Below are positions 61,715 through 64,000 of a stretch of DNA of 64,000 nt, one piece after another. Every line of letters begins with the position of its first letter. The first letter of the stretch is position 1. Below the pieces are notes generated by a model. The model was not told the DNA's origin. It worked only from the letters and a program-made list of their open reading frames with translations, and did not search any database. The stretch covers positions 89,600,264-89,664,263 of the forward strand of contig NC_088797.1 in assembly GCF_011386835.1 (NCBI RefSeq). Direction: 5' to 3'. Made by a program: the position numbers and the translations under genes. The DNA comes from Chrysemys picta bellii. Its lineage: Eukaryota > Chordata > Testudines > Emydidae.

Positions 61715-64000
61715 GGCCATTGTTTTATTACATGTGGATACTACCATTTGGCCTAATCCTGCATTCCTACTGCACCTTAATTGTTCACTGAAGTGAACGT
61801 GTGTTTTGAGTAAGCAAGGAATAAAGGATTGGGTCCATTCTGAGAACATCTGTAACAGGATGTAGACCACCAATAAATCCTGGTATTGTTTGTAATACAT
61901 TTATTCTCAAGAGTTATTAACATAATGAGTTTTGGAAATGGTTACAAAGAAATGAGGAGAAATGGGGGTTAAATAACTATGAAGGAAGAAAGAGACTATT
62001 CTGGAAAAAGTCTTCTTAGCTATTAAGACAGAATGACATTTAGCTGTACATTAATTCTGGGGCCTAAAAACCTTAAATATTTCCTTAAAACTATTGGTAT
62101 TTAATGCCCCCCCCCATCAAAAAACAAAACACCCCTAATTGTATAAAGCACATGGAAGAGCACCTAGCATGAATATGTTATGGAGACAGGCTTTTTACTA
62201 CGTCTTCACAATCACTTTTTCATCTGCCCATGTGGTACACTTGTTGGCATTTGGCATTGTGGGCAATACATGGATTTTAATTTTGTCCCTATACATAAGG
62301 TTTTATTCCCCAGTTTTCACATGGTCTTTATATTATGGTAGCATGTATCAAACTGGTCATTTAAAATGTGCTGTCGATTCATATTGGAGAAATATAGTGC
62401 TAGGGAATCACGTTTTAAGTGTAATAAAAATCCTCTTTGAAGGCTGTAAGCTAGATTGTGGTCCTCCATGTGTTATATTATAGTCTTTACCATACAAGTA
62501 AAAGTGTATGTTTGAGGGTCATTGAACACAGAATTTTCCTAATACATCACAGTTACACAAATACCTGGACTATGCTTTGTGCTGATCCTCTTTGAACATT
62601 CACACTTTGAACATTTGCAGGGTGTTCAACAACCCTCAAAATTTTTCATTTCTTACCTGTCATATGCTGGTCACTGGACTGCAGCATTGGACATGTTACA
62701 GGAGGTTGAGGGATTCCATAAATAATTTTCTCATTATCTAAAATATTTACACATGCTTCATTATTTACTCTCTCCATTGCTTTGTTTCTCCATTTAAAAT
62801 GGGAAAATAGAACGCACACATGTTTGTGAATTGTTTAAGCACCTACTGGGGTCTGAACCTTAGTTAAAATTGGACCAAGGCACTTAAAAGATAGGGTAGA
62901 AAGATTTGTAACTTTTTAAAATTTAAATTGAATTTAGTAATTTTGTATAAAAATACCATGGGTTCAGTTTCAGTTGCCACAGTTTCAAGCTCAACAGAGT
63001 GAAAATCACCTCTGGTGCTTTTCTCAAATTTGGAGACTCCAGGAACACATGAAGTCCACCAACCACAGACACAATCATAAGTACAAAGTTTTATCTGTAC
63101 TACAAGTTTTATTAAAGCAATAAGTAAAGTTACAATTATCCATGCATATAGAAATTCTAAAAAAAACAACGCAATGACTAAGATTTTAGTCATACTCATA
63201 TCCTCAAAAATATTCTAGGGTCTGATGGACCTCTGAACAGACTATCATCAATAGAGGGATGGTTACTGCTGGGGTTTCCTGTAGTGTCTTCCCTCGGGGG
63301 TGTCTCATGGGGTTTTACCACTTTGACCCAATCAGATAAGTTCTTTTATATTATTGTTCTGACCACATCTAACACCTTATGCATATGCATGAGGGTTTCA
63401 ACCCTCTTTTCCTTATCTGTACTTCCACTACTGCATGAGTATTGTGGTGCCCCATTTTTCATAGGTTGTTTCTTAGTTCTGATCATCATTAGCATCTCTG
63501 CACAACATGTACCCTGCAGTCAGGTCATTCCATGATGTTACAATCAGGTGTTTTGTGATCTTGGACAATACATGGTGATTTATTGCAATCTAGCTTTCTG
63601 TAACATTATCTATTGGCACATGTTTTACAGTAATCTTGTGACCTTACTGGCATTATTCCTAGATCACCCAATCATGGCAAACATTTTTAAGCTATGGCCT
63701 AGTCGGGCTAAGCTAAAATCTTACAGGCCTCAGTCTGTAGGCCTTGCGTTCCAGTCATGCTTTAATTATGTACCTAATACACAGTCATCACTCCTAAATA
63801 CTTGTCAATCTTATACTTCTTTAATCCTACAAATTAAATTTATTTAGCATACATTTATGATATTTAAAATAGCATATGAATTGACCATAACACCAAATAG
63901 CACAATGATAAAATGGATGATAAAATGAACTAATTGGCTACAGATTCAATTAATCCGATGTAAGGTGAGAAGCTACCAGGCTAGTATTGATTTTTGTGGA

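Larger units (their letters stand above)
57218..64000. other. long repeat-poor, AT-rich non-coding block
   Basis: Nearly 6.8 kb without a recognisable gene or transposon. Only simple repeats stand out: a (TTA)n run near 58998-59012, (TTTG)n at about 61282-61305 and (TG)n(TA)n at 61682-61714. Open frames up to 114 codons have no motifs. It may be intron or intergenic host DNA. Confidence 0.5.

Overview
The window is vertebrate nuclear DNA. The mix of CR1 LINEs, Penelope-like elements (PLEs), PIF/Harbinger and hAT DNA transposons, MIR-type SINE remnants and LTR remnants fits a non-avian sauropsid, most probably a turtle. That placement is inferred from repeat content, not from a host gene. I could not identify a host protein-coding gene, tRNA, rRNA or CRISPR array. 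Every coding region I can support belongs to a mobile element.

Layout. 0-5.8 kb is mostly unassigned DNA with one hAT copy and a small minisatellite. 5.8-8.3 kb holds two CR1 tails, each split by a later insertion; one insertion is a perfect 178-bp palindrome. 9.3-13.5 kb is a full-length Harbinger (copy A) with an uninterrupted transposase frame. 14.1-15.5 kb is a solo LTR. 15.6-24.1 kb is a PLE complex: a minus-strand copy with reverse transcriptase, then a plus-strand GIY-YIG copy split by Harbinger copy B and a MITE. 25.2-30.1 kb is Harbinger copy C, broken by a solo LTR and a hAT copy. 31-39 kb has MITEs, a hAT transposase pseudogene and three CR1 fragments. 44.4-46.6 kb is a nest of two MITEs, a PLE tail, two hAT copies and an L2-like endonuclease fragment. 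47-55 kb has LTR-like pieces, a hairpin-rich Harbinger MITE and a very GC-rich hAT copy. 39.6-43.2 kb and 56-64 kb are poor in recognisable repeats.

How the genes work together. In each of the three Harbinger copies a transposase gene and a Myb/SANT-like partner gene converge on back-to-back poly(A) signals. The established model for this superfamily is that the partner protein helps the transposase reach the nucleus and the DNA ends. All three copies also carry a third open frame of about 96 codons. It lies antisense inside the intron of the Myb gene, on the transposase strand. Its protein is recognisably conserved between copies (about 70% identical between A and C by eye), and I do not recognise it as a described component of these elements. 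This is the best candidate for an undescribed system here.

A second theme is PLE-derived ends with a hammerhead-ribozyme-like core (CUGANGA, a stem-loop, then GAAA or a variant). It occurs at five loci, including the palindrome. A third is a hAT family with constant termini (CAGGGCYGGCTCCAG) and unrelated, often GC-rich interiors, which suggests repeated replacement of internal DNA.
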